A stretch of 64,000 nt of DNA from Zanthoxylum bungeanum (Eukaryota; Streptophyta; Magnoliopsida; Sapindales; Rutaceae). Below the pieces are notes generated by a model, which did not search any database, had not been told where the DNA came from, and worked only from the letters and a program-made list of their open reading frames with translations. A program made the translations under genes and the position numbers. The DNA is taken from positions 62,001 to 126,000 of the forward strand of contig SKCR01025322.1 of NCBI GenBank assembly GCA_019454045.1, in the 5' to 3' direction. Position 1 is the first letter of the stretch. Each line of letters opens with the position of its first letter. Below, piece by piece: positions 22,345-32,513 of the stretch.

Positions 22345-22720
22345 CGATTTTTAAATTTTAAAAGATATTGACGGATATTGATACTATAGTAACAATAATT
22401 ACTGACACTAAAAATCAAATATATGCGATATACTGATACTGCAGTAACAACAAATTACTGACACTATAGTATCACTAAATACTGATGATATAGTGTCAAT
22501 AATTTACTGACACTAAAATAGTGTGAGAGATTACTGATACCATAGTGTCAATAATTTTCTGATACTACAGTATTAACGTTTACTGACACTAAGAATCACT
22601 GACACTAGAAACTAGTGTCAGTGATTTCTGGCTGCGGCAACACTGACACATTTATATAGTGTCAGCAAAACCCTTTACTGACACTAATTTAGTATCAGTA
22701 AAAGCCTTTTTTCTTGTAGT
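22345..22720. repeat. CACTA 2 right subterminal repeats
   Basis: Dense array of TACTGACACTA, ATAGTATCA and AGTGTCAGTAA words in both orientations up to the terminal inverted repeat. Confidence 0.9.
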
Positions 22721-22721
22721 G

Positions 22722-24089
22722 ATTAGTCTTCTTCAGCTCGTCTCGGATGGTGACTAGCTGGTCTTCGGTGGTGGCTAGCCGGTCTTCGGTGGTGGCTAGC
22801 TGGTCTTGGGTGGTGACTAACTGGTCTCGAAGAGAAGAGGCATTGTCCGAATTAACAGTATTGTGTGCAGATGACAACGACTTCTTACGAGTGCCAAGGC
22901 CAACGTTGTAAGCTGTCTGATTCTTGAAAACCAATTGCGACAACTGCTCATCTGGTATCGGGTCGGACCCTGTCTCCTGAGTTTGATGTTGGAGTTCCAT
23001 CATTTCGTTCTGTTTCAAAAAATAAGTTAATATTAGAATTTGAAAAAAAAATTAACATATATAATATTAATTATTTTATTTTAAAAACTGAAACTTACAT
23101 AGCAGAATTCGGCTTCTTCATTTATCCATTTTTGTTTTCTCATGTAATGCGTCACATGGAAAAAATCTGGAAATGATTGCACCTCACCTGTGCTACTCTG
23201 TTAAAAACAGAAAATAAATTCAATATTATTCAACATTAGTAAAAACAATGAACTGTTAAATTACGTTTTACGATGATATATTTACCTCAGAATGTTCGGC
23301 ACGATGTTGGATAAATGGCTTCAAACCTCCACGGTGGTTAAAACGCAAGTGACTTCGATTTTCCGCATTTGCGTGACATTTATCCTGCATTTACCAACAC
23401 TGTAAGTACCGAAAACAAACAGGCAATTATAAATTTCCGTTTATTTCAAAATTTACCTCGTGTTTTTTGCTAGACCAAAGCTCACATAAGAATGTCCAGT
23501 CTTGCTCCTCTATAAAATCAGGCTTGTGTTGTGGAGCATCTGAAGGTCCATGTTAGTCGAATATTGGTTTCAGGACTTTTATCCTATAATCTTTATAACT
23601 TTTCCCCATGTGGTAGTCAATATATTGTTGGACATTCACTTTGGTAAGATCGAAGTCGAACCACTCCTACATGAATAGCAATCGAGTAAAAATAAGTATA
23701 AAATAAAAATTTTAACACAAATAATATCGAAAACTTAATACCGTACGGAAACTCACAAGTAGCGAAGAGAATAGCTGGTTGATTTTCGTCTCCCACGGTA
23801 TCTTTCTCCAAGAAACGTAGTTTTGTGGAGCTTCAAATCGAGCTGCAGCTCCTATGGCTATAGAAAATACTGAATTATGTTATCCGACTTGACTGTGTCC
23901 ATCATCTAATATCTCAATCCGGATACGGCCGTGAGCCTTAACGTATTTAGCCAACCCTAGGCCACGGGTGCGTCCTCGACCCTTCGCTGTACTGGACTCA
24001 CATGTGCTAGCAGAGACTCCATCAGGGCCAGTTGTCCTTGTTGATGTAGATGGAGTCGCATTAGCCCGTCTGCGATTGCCTGGTGCCAT
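22722..24089 (-). pseudogene. CACTA 1 accessory transposon protein (Ptta/En/Spm type)
   Basis: The ATG at 24089-24087 follows an acceptor-like TTTTTGCAG. Exon 1 is basic and Ser/Thr-rich (MAPGNRRRANATPSTS), with GRGRTRGLGLAKYVKAHGRI before the first border. Later blocks on the minus strand are APQNYVSWRKIPWETK (about 23800), VQQYIDYHMGKSYKDYRIK (about 23600), a segment ending LWSSKKHE (about 23463), LRFNHRGGLKPFIQHR, and DFFHVTHYMRKQKWI (about 23150). The last part (23018-22722) is a coiled coil of near-repeats RDQLVTTQDQLATTEDRL. This layout is that of the plant transposase family that includes TNP1-like proteins. TAA codons at 23880-23882 and 23553-23555 interrupt it, and CACTA 2 cuts its 3' end. 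Confidence 0.75.
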
Positions 24090-24170
24090 CTGCAAAAACA
24101 CACAAAGTTTCAGGTGAATCATGAATAAATAGTATGAACTGCATAACATACTTAGCCAACCCCAGGCCAC

Positions 24171-25110
24171 GACATTTAACCATTTTTAGGTCCAGAACAA
24201 CCGCATTTGCTAGGGGACCGAGAGCTCATTCACGACAACTACACGATAAATAAACCCTAGAGCACATTCATGACATTTACACACTTTTTCTCTCGGCACC
24301 CTAGCATTCACCTTTTACCACACTCACGCCACTTACAAACTGACTCACGACACTCACAATAAACAGCCCTGACAGCCTCACCCTCACGTACTCAGCACAC
24401 TACCTTCACGTAACAAGCACTCACACACACTAGCCACTCAAAGCCAATAAACCCACACATGCACGTCCACTCTCTTCCAAAACTCACACAGCTAAGTCAC
24501 ACACAAAGCCACCATGATTCACCCCCCAACAAAGCAGCCACACACGACACATGCACACAGGCCACGTTAAAGCCCACTGACCGTAACAACATAAACCAAA
24601 GCCACGCCACTCACCAACCGACCAAACTAAACCCTTCCTCCGCTAAACACACTCGTCCAGCCGAACAACAAACAAGCAAATAACTCTTCACAAACAGCAC
24701 TCATATTGCCTCACTCACGCACCCCCTGACCAGCCATACACTCACGCACCCCTAGCCTCACTCACGTAACAGCCCCTCATATTGCCTCACTCACGCACCC
24801 CCTGACCAGCCATACACTCACGCACCCCCTAGCTTCACTCACGTAACAGCCCCTCATATTGCCTCACTCACGCACCCCCTGACCAGCCATTCAATCCACG
24901 CAAATCACACCCTCATGCAAGCCACCCAATTCACGTAAAATCCCCTAAAACGCAGCCTTCGACCACCAAAAACAACCTCTGAAACACAGCCCCTGACCAC
25001 CGAAAACAACCCCTGAAACACAGCCCCTGACCACCAAAAACACAGTCCCTGACCACCGAAAAACAACCCCTGAAACACAGCCATTGACCACCAAAAACAG
25101 CCACACAATT
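24171..25110. repeat. C-rich tandem and low-complexity region
   Basis: A CA/CC-rich tract with two tandem blocks. At about 24690-24890 a unit of roughly 70-77 bp (TCACTCACGCACCCCCTGACC) repeats nearly three times. At about 24955-25100 a unit (CCCCTGACCACCGAAAACAA, AACACAG) repeats 4-5 times. Open frames on either strand are periodic products. It lies between the accessory gene's ATG and its putative leader near 25300, so it may be a long 5' untranslated region or intron. Confidence 0.75.
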
Positions 25111-25111
25111 C

Positions 25112-25230
25112 ATCATCATCATCCAATTGCATTCTTATCATCAATACCATCAAATTCATCATCATCATCAAATTCATCATCAAATAAATCATCATCATCA
25201 AAGTAGCATCATCATCAAATTCAGATTCAT
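25112..25230. repeat. (CAT)n/ATCATCATCAAA low-complexity tract
   Basis: Trinucleotide-rich stretch of CATCATCATCAAATT-type repeats. Confidence 0.85.
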
Positions 25231-25389
25231 CATAAATTCATGCCATAAGAAATGAAATTCAAAAAACACTTACCTGTAAAGTGATGAATTTGATGAAGAA
25301 GATTTAGGTTTGAGCCGAGAAAGATGATTGAGACAGTTAGAGGATTTTTTGGGTCGTTTGAGCTGAGAAATAAAAAGACACTGGTTTTA

Positions 25390-25670
25390 GGGATTTAAGG
25401 GACATTTAGCGTCGAAATTATTTGATTTTAGCGTCGAATAATTTGACGCTAAAAAGTTGGCGGCTTATTAAAAAATTAGGGTTATTTTTTGGGAAAATTT
25501 AATTTTTTTAGTTAGAGTCGAATTATATTACATCGACGCTAAATGTTTAACATTTAGCGTCGATAAGATTATTCGACGCTAAATGTTAGACATTTAGCGT
25601 CGATTAATATTTCGACGCTAAATGTCTAACATTTAGTGTCGACTATTCTATTTCGACGCTAAATTGCTAC
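25390..25670. repeat. Internal subterminal-type repeat array of CACTA 1
   Basis: About ten copies of TTTAGCGTCGAA / TTCGACGCTAAA, the same motif as at both element ends, lie between the transposase gene (stop at 25819) and the leader of the accessory gene (about 25270-25380). Their place, just upstream of a minus-strand gene start, mirrors the right-end array's position upstream of the transposase leader (29690-29845). Confidence 0.85.
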
Positions 25671-25818
25671 CATTAATAATAATAATAACAATAATATGAT
25701 AATTATACTATTAATAATTACGACAATCTTTCAACCATATTTAAATAATAATTCAAAACAACAACCATACATTATAATAATAAAAATTATTCATCAATCA
25801 CATCATACACTAACTTCA

Positions 25819-28800
25819 TTAATCACTATTATCTTCGGTATGTGAGGATTCGTGACTGGACTCGAAGTCATCTTCAGTGTCAAATTCTTCTTCACTTGCT
25901 ACTTCCACGCTAACTTCAGAATGATGAATTATCTCAACGTCTGTATTATCTCGAGTTAATGTGATATTTTCAGAAACGGTGACATTTGGTACATGAAATA
26001 TATGTTCAGGAACTTCGAAGTTGTCAGGGACTTCTTGTGTATCATCTGATATTGGAACATTATCGTTCTCCTGTGTGTCCCAAATGCCCCTATATTGTAA
26101 CTTTTCTACCACCATCCATCCATTTCCTAACTTTGGATCAGATATATATATCATTGACCGTGCTTGGGTACAAAAAAAGTATGGATCATTCTTGTACCAA
26201 AAACGTTGAACATTAATTGACGTTAGATGATTACTAACTTGAATTCTCCTCTTTCTTCCATTTGTGTCAAACCACTTGCATTCGAATAGCACAATATGTC
26301 GTCTAGGTCTGTATATCAACTCAATGACTGATTGCAACACTCCGTATAAGTCAATAATATCTGAGCCGTGTTCTCCTTGGACTACAATTCCATAATTCTG
26401 AGTCACATGAGAAACATCTCGTTGTTCGGTATGAAATCTAACTCTATTCACAATGCATCCACTATATTCATGAGCCTGCTTTTGAGGCCCATAAGCCAAG
26501 GAAACCAACGAGGATGACGAGTCCAATTGACCATTTTGCACTTGGTTGTTTATCTAACAATGAAAGAAATATATGTGTGTTTATATCAAACTGAAATATT
26601 TAATTTTAGGATAAAAATAAATATACAATGTTAGGCCTTACAGTTATCTCAAACCATTTAAGAAATTCTTTTTGTGTGTTCCATCAACGTTATGGTCACC
26701 ACCACATTGTAGCATTGTAATATATTGCCTATAAAAAATGAGTTAGGTTAATGCATGGCAAAAAAATATATAGTTATGTTAGGCCTTACAGTTGTCTCAA
26801 AAGACTTACGTTAAATACGGTTGCACTTCATCGCAATTACTCAATATAAACCAATGCGCACGTTGAACTTCCTCAAAAGTTAGTAATTTCACACCTACTG
26901 CTCCAAATGGTCTGTAATTTTGACGGAAGACTGTGATATCTTGCTTATTACTTGCATCTCCATCATAGTTTCATGGCCGACGATTAAAATGAGTTTCAAT
27001 ATTCTGCATGTACATCAAACAAAATGTTATTGCTTCACTTATTACAACAGCTTCTGCTATTGACCCTTCAGGTCGCGCATTGTTTTTCACATATTTTTTG
27101 TAATCTCCCAAAGCCCTGCAGATATGACAACAAGTTTGCATTAAAAATAAATTTAATGAAAATAAAAAATTTAAGAATGTAATATTTAAAACTGTATATA
27201 TAGTACCTCTCAATGGGATACATCCATCTGTAATGGACAGGACCTCTCTTCCTAGCTTCAGCCGATAAATGCACGGCCAGATGTACCATCACATCAAAAA
27301 AAGCGGGTGGTAAAATTCGCTCCAGCTTGCATAGGATTATCACGATTCCTCGCTCAAGTTCGTCAATAACAGATGTGGTTAATGTCCTCTGACATAATTG
27401 TTTAAAGAAGCCACATAGATCAAGTATGATGTCGCATACATTCGGGGGGAGATAAGGTCGAATGCCAACAGAAAGGAGAATCTCGAGAAGCACATGACAA
27501 TCGTGACTCTTTAATCTCGTTATTGTATCATCTCTGACCCAACGCCCAATATTCGATGCATAATCATCAGGAAATTTAACCATTTTAAGCCAATCACAGA
27601 ATGATTTTCTCTCTGATTGAGTGAGCACATAACTAGCAGGTGGCTTAATAAGACCTCGAGAAGTGACTTGTAAATGTAATTCACTGCGAATTCTAAGATC
27701 TTGTAGGTCCAATCTAGCATTTACAGTGTCTTTTGTCTTACCCGGAATATTGAATAGTGTGCCCACTAAACTCTCACAAATATTTTTTTCTATATGCATT
27801 ACATCCAAATTATGTCGCAAACTCAGAGTCCCCCAATATTCTAACTCAAAGAAAATATTATTTCATGTCCAATTCAACTCTTCAGGTTGACGTTTTTGAT
27901 TTTTATCTCTATTATTAGGATGTTTACCTGGTGTGCTGTCTCTGAGATGTTGATGTTGGTAAAGTATGTCGAATCCAGACAATGGACTGGGCATACTCTG
28001 AGGTTCATGTTGACCGTTAAATAATTTACTCCTGCGCCAATGATGACTCAACTCAAGAAATCTCATGTGCCATGTGTATCCTATTTTATTTTGTAATCGT
28101 TGCGAAGGTGTTTGACTCGCACAAACTGGACATGCCAGTATCCCTTAGTGCTCCATCCAGATAATGAACCATAAGCTGGAAATTCATTAATGGTCCATAA
28201 TAATGCGGCATGCATCTGAAAATTCTGCTCGGAAGCTGCATCATAGGTATGCACACCCACATTCCATAATGTTTGTAACTCCTCGATCAATGGTCTCAAG
28301 TAAATATTCATATCTTTACCAGGGGAACGTGGACCAGGGATAAGCAATGACATAAACATGAACGGATCCTTCATACATTTCCATGGAGGTAAGTTATATG
28401 GAATAACAATAACTGGCCACATGCTATAAGAGTTGTACATATTCCCAAATGGGTTAAAACCATCAGAGGCAAAACCTAACCTGACATTACGGGGGTCCTC
28501 AGCGAAACAGGGGTACATGTCATCAAATTCCTTCCACTCGGTTCCATCCGCAGGCTGTCTAAGTATGCCCTCCGCACCGATCCTCTTTTCATGATGCCAC
28601 ATCATGTCATTCGCTGTGTGTCGTGACATGAATAATCTCTGCAGCCTGGGCGTTAAAGGGAAATATCGCAATATCTTTTGAGGAACTTTCTTCCTCATAC
28701 CACGGACTTTGTACTGACTTTCACCACATATCGGATAATATTCAAGTGATTCATACTCCGCACGAAATAATACACAATCATACTTACAAGCATGAATGGA

Positions 28801-29426
28801 TTCATACCCCATTCCCAGATCACGCAACATTTTATTTGCCTCGTAGTATGACTTAGGCAATTCGCTTCCAACCGGTAACATTTGCCCCAGTAACTCTAGC
28901 ATCATATCAATACTTTTGTTGGTCATTCTGTTGATCACTTTAATGTGTAATAATTTCACAACGAAATTCAAGATCGACATTCTAGCACCTTCAAATGGAA
29001 TTTTTTTGCCTCATCAAGTAGTTCACTAAATAAATTTTGATTATTTCCACTTAACACTGGCATGTCACCACTAACACTATGACCAAGTTGTGGACCTTGT
29101 AAGTCATGAAAAGTATCGGTTATCTCATCGTTTGCAGGTTGATTGTAACTACTGCTCCTTTCACCGAAATCAATAAACCGTGATTGAGAATTATATTGCT
29201 CACCGTGATAAATCCACGTACGATAAGTTGGTGATATTCCTGGCATGTATAAATGATTATGAACTTCATCTAACCGTTTCATTTTCCTATTCAAACAATT
29301 TGTACAAGGACACCGAACACGACCTTCTGCATCAATGTGTTGTTTTGCGACTTCTATGAACTCATACACTCCATTACGATATTCAACACTCAATCTATCC
29401 AGCGAGCTCATCCAATTTCTATCCAT
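25819..29426 (-). pseudogene. TNP2-type transposase of CACTA 1
   Basis: The ATG at 29426 opens MDRNWMSS and the transposase-associated domain with RCPCTNCLNRK. The TNP2 core follows (28980-27860): YPICGESQYKVRG, FPLTPRLQRLFMS, HTANDMMWH, FASDGFNPFG, and RHNLDVMHIEKNICE on the far side of the first stop. DUF4218-like sequence (RILPPAFFDVMVHLAVHL, 27300) ends at an intron near 27209, and the next exon starts near 27116. The DUF4216 domain (26541-25819) has an acidic C-terminus. Lesions: a 1-base slip in the T7 run at 29001-29007; a missing base near 28136; TGA at 27863-27865 and at 26971-26973, both where family members are expected to have CGA (Arg). The catalytic core is otherwise recognisable throughout. 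Confidence 0.85.
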
Positions 29427-29845
29427 TTCAGCGAAATACCTAAATATAATAATATAATTATTAAATATCATATTACACTCATCAACATTACTAATTCATT
29501 AATTATTTATTTAAGCATATACATATATATTTAGTTGATAAATTAAATAGTTTACAGAAAAATTCTATTTAGTTAATTAATTAACTTAATCTACATATAT
29601 GAATAATAAACCACTAACAAAAAGTATATAATAAACATAATCATAAAAATTGAAAATAATAAAGAAATATGAAAGAAGAGATTTACCTTATGGAAAATTG
29701 ATTACAAATTTATTGAAAATTTGTAGGAGAGTTGTGAGGTTGTATATGAGAGATTCTCAGATTTCAGAGGATGAAAATGAAGAGAATGAGAGAAAAAACA
29801 GAGGGGGAGAAGGGTTGGTGGCATTCTGCATTTTAATCTATATTT
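29427..29845 (-). other. 5' leader of the CACTA 1 transposase gene
   Basis: AT-rich, non-coding; an intron-like stretch precedes the ATG (acceptor-like TATTTAG). Purine-rich leader at 29740-29820 (minus-strand pyrimidine-rich) adjoins the right subterminal array. Confidence 0.4.
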
Positions 29846-30325
29846 AGCATCGAAACATTAAATTCGACGCTAATTGTCTGATTTTTAGCGTCAAATATTC
29901 TATTTCGTCGCTAAATTTCTGATTTTTTGCGTCGACTTAAATTTAGACGCTAAAGATTAAAGGATTTTCGGTGGAATCTTCATAAACCTTTAGCGACGCT
30001 ACTTCATCGACGCTAAATTTCTAGTTTTTGGCGTCGAATAGGATTTTTGATGCTAAAAGTATAACATTTAGCGTCGTAATTTTATGTCGACGCCAAAAAT
30101 TATTGGAATAGTTAAAATAATTTAGCGTCGAATAATTTTCGACGCTATAAGTCATAATTTTAGCGTCGATATGTGAATTCGATGAAACAAGTTGAATATT
30201 TGGCATCGAAAATGATATTCGTCGCTAAAAGCTTGATATTTGGCGTCAAATATTAATTACGACGCTAAAATTAATTTTTTACGTCGAAAGTTGTTTCGAC
30301 GCTAAATGATTGGACGCTAAAAGCC
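29846..30325. repeat. CACTA 1 right subterminal repeats
   Basis: More than fifteen copies of TTTAGCGTCGAA / TTCGACGCTAAA and variants in both orientations, adjoining the terminal inverted repeat. Confidence 0.9.
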
Positions 30326-30343
30326 ATAATTGTTGTAGTGTCA

Positions 30344-30834
30344 CCAATAAATAAACTAATGGAAACATTCTATCTTTTTTAGTTTCAAGAATGTTAAACG
30401 ATACACAGGGCCATAATTGGTTCAATTTCAATTTCAAACAGAGATCATGTGAAATGCATTCAAGAAAAATTCATCATATTAGTGAAATTGAAAGATCCTC
30501 ACCATCAACCGTTCTGGATGGTGATCTTCTGTCTGTTAGGACTTTTATCGAGCAGGTTATGTGCAAAAATAATAATTGGGATTCGTCCCTGGATTCGGTC
30601 TCTGGCTGCGACTCGACTACCCGTGCCTTGAATCGTGTGGTAAGATAAAATAGTTTGTGAAAATGGTGACCTAAAATTGTATGCCACCTTTTTAAATTAA
30701 CAAGTTTCAGAATTTAGGGAAAAATGGGAACAAGAATTTTGGGATTTGATATAAATAATTTTTTTTATAATTAATTTGGTAGTTTTGTTTTTTGCCCCAG
30801 AGCCCCTGCTGGGCCCAACATGGAACCGCCACTG
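30344..30834 (-). pseudogene. hAT right part: transposase debris and terminus
   Basis: The first ~30 bases complete the transposase block split by CACTA 1 (FPLVYLL on the minus strand). The rest has no clear domain and ends in the terminal repeat (inverted CAGTGGCGGTTCCA). The purine/C-rich stretch at 30790-30830 belongs to the terminus. Confidence 0.6.
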
Positions 30835-30837
30835 TTC

Positions 30838-32038
30838 GTAGGATGTACTTTTCTGGAAGTAAGGTACACCCATTACATAACAACACTTAAATCGTATGTA
30901 TGCAAAGAATTCCTCTAGATTCAAACCTTGAACAACTACATATAACTTCACCCTCATCTTTTTCAAAACTAATATGATATGATTTTACTTTACCATGGCT
31001 ATCATCTCCATTGACGTTAAATAATGATCTCCCACTCCTTTCCACATTCCAATGCATTTTTCCAGTTAAATCTTGATGAAATCATTGAAACTTAGAAATG
31101 GTGTATAACTCCTGAACTTGCTTCTCTATAACAAAAGCACTTACACAAGGGACATGTTGGTTGAGAGACTTGGCATATGCTTGCCTTTCCTTTTCAACTT
31201 TACTTCTCAATGCATTACTATATTGCTCCACAAATTGCTTTAAAGTTGTTTTTGAATTAACATACCCATAAAAAAAAACATTCATACTCTCAATGCGTTG
31301 AGTGGTTGACATTCATGCCCAAAAATTATTTTTAACAAAATATGAAACCCAATAATTTCTCTCATCGTATAAACCATTTAACCAATAATTGTTACCCAAA
31401 TCATATTCCTTAACATATCATGCTAAGTTTCCTCGAATTCACCAGGACTATATGAATTATAAGCAACACAATGCAATCAATGCATAATTGCCCCATAATG
31501 TTCATATGCTCCTAACCTCTTAGACACCTTTAAAGTATATATATGCCACAAATACAATCGATACCTAATATTAGGGAAAACAATGTCAATAGCCTTTTCC
31601 ATTGCTTCTTTGTATGTAATGATTCCAACGGGAGGAGAATCAGACATGCATGATAGCCATATCTGAAATAACCAAGTAAATGTCTCAATACTCTCCTTTG
31701 AAATCAATCCACATCCTAACAAATAGAATGACTGTGATGATTAACTTCTACAAATGGAGCAAATGGAATGTCATACTTATTTGTAAGATATGTAGTATCA
31801 AATGTAACAATATCTCCAAAATATTTATAGGCTGTCATACTTCTTGGATCTGCCCAAAATACAATTTTTAATCAACCCACCTTATCAAAGTCTATACTAA
31901 ACAAGAACCCATTATTTTCTACTTGCATTTTGAGAAAATATTTTTGAATTGCCATTGCATCTCCTTCTCCAAATTGTAATCGCCTTACTTGGTCAATATG
32001 ATTTCTGCAATCTCTTTCTAAGAATGTGACGTTGTCAT
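30838..32038 (-). pseudogene. FAR1/FRS-like pseudogene, MULE-transposase and SWIM domains
   Basis: Read from 32038 down: TFLERDCRNHIDQVRRLQFGEGDA, YFLKMQVENNGFLFSIDF, then FGDIVTFDTTYLTNKYDIPF (catalytic-domain segment). GCGLISKESIETFTWLF and ITYKEAMEKAIDIVFP follow, then MSTTQRIESMNVFF, KTTLKQFVEQY. The SWIM zinc finger is at about 30960-30840 (VICSCSRFESRGILCIHTI). This is the domain order of FRS proteins and MuDR-related transposases. Frameshifts and stops recur (for example after 31870 and near 31500). The N-terminal FAR1 DNA-binding domain is missing: an LTR starts at 32039. The C-terminal part lies at 16109-16530 across the hAT. Confidence 0.85.
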
Positions 32039-32513
32039 GTGTTGGAGTTGGTGCTTGGAGCGTCAATCTGAATAATGTATTGTACATTATATTTTATTAT
32101 TTATTAATAAAATAACTACATTTTCATTTCAACCTTGTTAATGGTAATGTCAATATGCATATTATATTGATATATAAATATGCTAAGAATGACATCGACC
32201 TTAGAATAGTCATGTAGTAATACTGGACACTGGATGGTCTGACATTGGGATATTATTACTACTATAAACTATTCTTAAAGTATAATATTCCTAGTCGTTG
32301 GTTTTAGAATACGGTCAAATTCCTATAACCTGGAACACTAGCACATGTCGTATATTGGAATTGGAGTTCCAATGGTTTAATCTGATGTACCATGAGCAAT
32401 GGAAGCTCATATAGACATGTGAGTATTCGTTGGAGTGAATACTGAATGACTCATAGGTGATTCCTAATAGTTGGAACTACACACCACTATCAATAGGAAT
32501 CTCTGTTGTGATA
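32039..32513 (+). mobile_element. LTR fragment, TGTTGGAGTTGGTGC family
   Basis: Starts TGTTGGAGTTGGTGC inside the FRS-like gene and is cut at 32513 by the next LTR. It matches 36838 down to about 36400 in inverted orientation, and more weakly the LTRs at 41162 and 47990 (whose minus-strand starts read TGTTAGG(G/A)TTGGTGCTCGGA). It therefore belongs to the family of the LARD-like element. Confidence 0.7.

Larger units (their letters stand above)
17579..22721 (+). mobile_element. CACTA transposon 2, carrying host gene fragments
   Basis: Terminal inverted repeats begin CACTACAAGAAAAAAGGC and match over about 33 bp with few differences. TTA precedes the left end (17576-17578), and ATTA follows the right end (TTA at 22723-22725 with one extra A), so the duplication is near but not exact. 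Subterminal repeats (TACTGACACTA / TAGTATCAGTA) fill both ends and differ from those of CACTA 1, so it is a different family. Inside, all on the plus strand, are fragments of CSN7, PEX14, a TNP2-type transposase and a Ulp1-like peptidase. Confidence 0.92.
16823..30340 (-). mobile_element. CACTA (En/Spm) transposon 1
   Basis: The termini are CACTACAAAAATTAT (16823) and its inverted partner ending ATAATTGTTGTAGTG (30340), extending to about 28 bp of imperfect inverted repeat. A 3-bp duplication TCA lies at 16820-16822 and 30341-30343. Subterminal arrays of TTTAGCGTCGAA-type units sit at both ends and, unusually, in the middle. Two genes lie on the minus strand: a TNP2-type transposase (29426-25819) and a second transposon protein (24089 to about 17430). 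The latter is split by CACTA 2. Both are broken, so the element is not autonomous now. Confidence 0.95.
16531..30834 (-). mobile_element. hAT transposon (deleted, heavily invaded)
   Basis: It is flanked by the 8-bp duplication TTCGTAGG (16523-16530 and 30835-30842); 8 bp is the hAT hallmark. The termini read CAATGGTGGAGCCA on the left and, inverted, CAGTGGCGGTTCCA on the right. Without the CACTA insertion (16823-30340) only about 780 bp of hAT remain, with a C-terminal transposase remnant at the left side. The element therefore already had a large internal deletion or lost most of its coding part. Its insertion split the FRS-like gene. Confidence 0.85.

Noticed and set aside
24905..25201. Open frame with SVVRGC-type repeats
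   Set aside because: Product of a C-rich tandem repeat; periodic, no homology.
16109..32038. Functional FAR1/FRS transcription factor gene
   Set aside because: Split by 14.3 kb of transposons, missing its N-terminal domain and carrying several stops and frameshifts.
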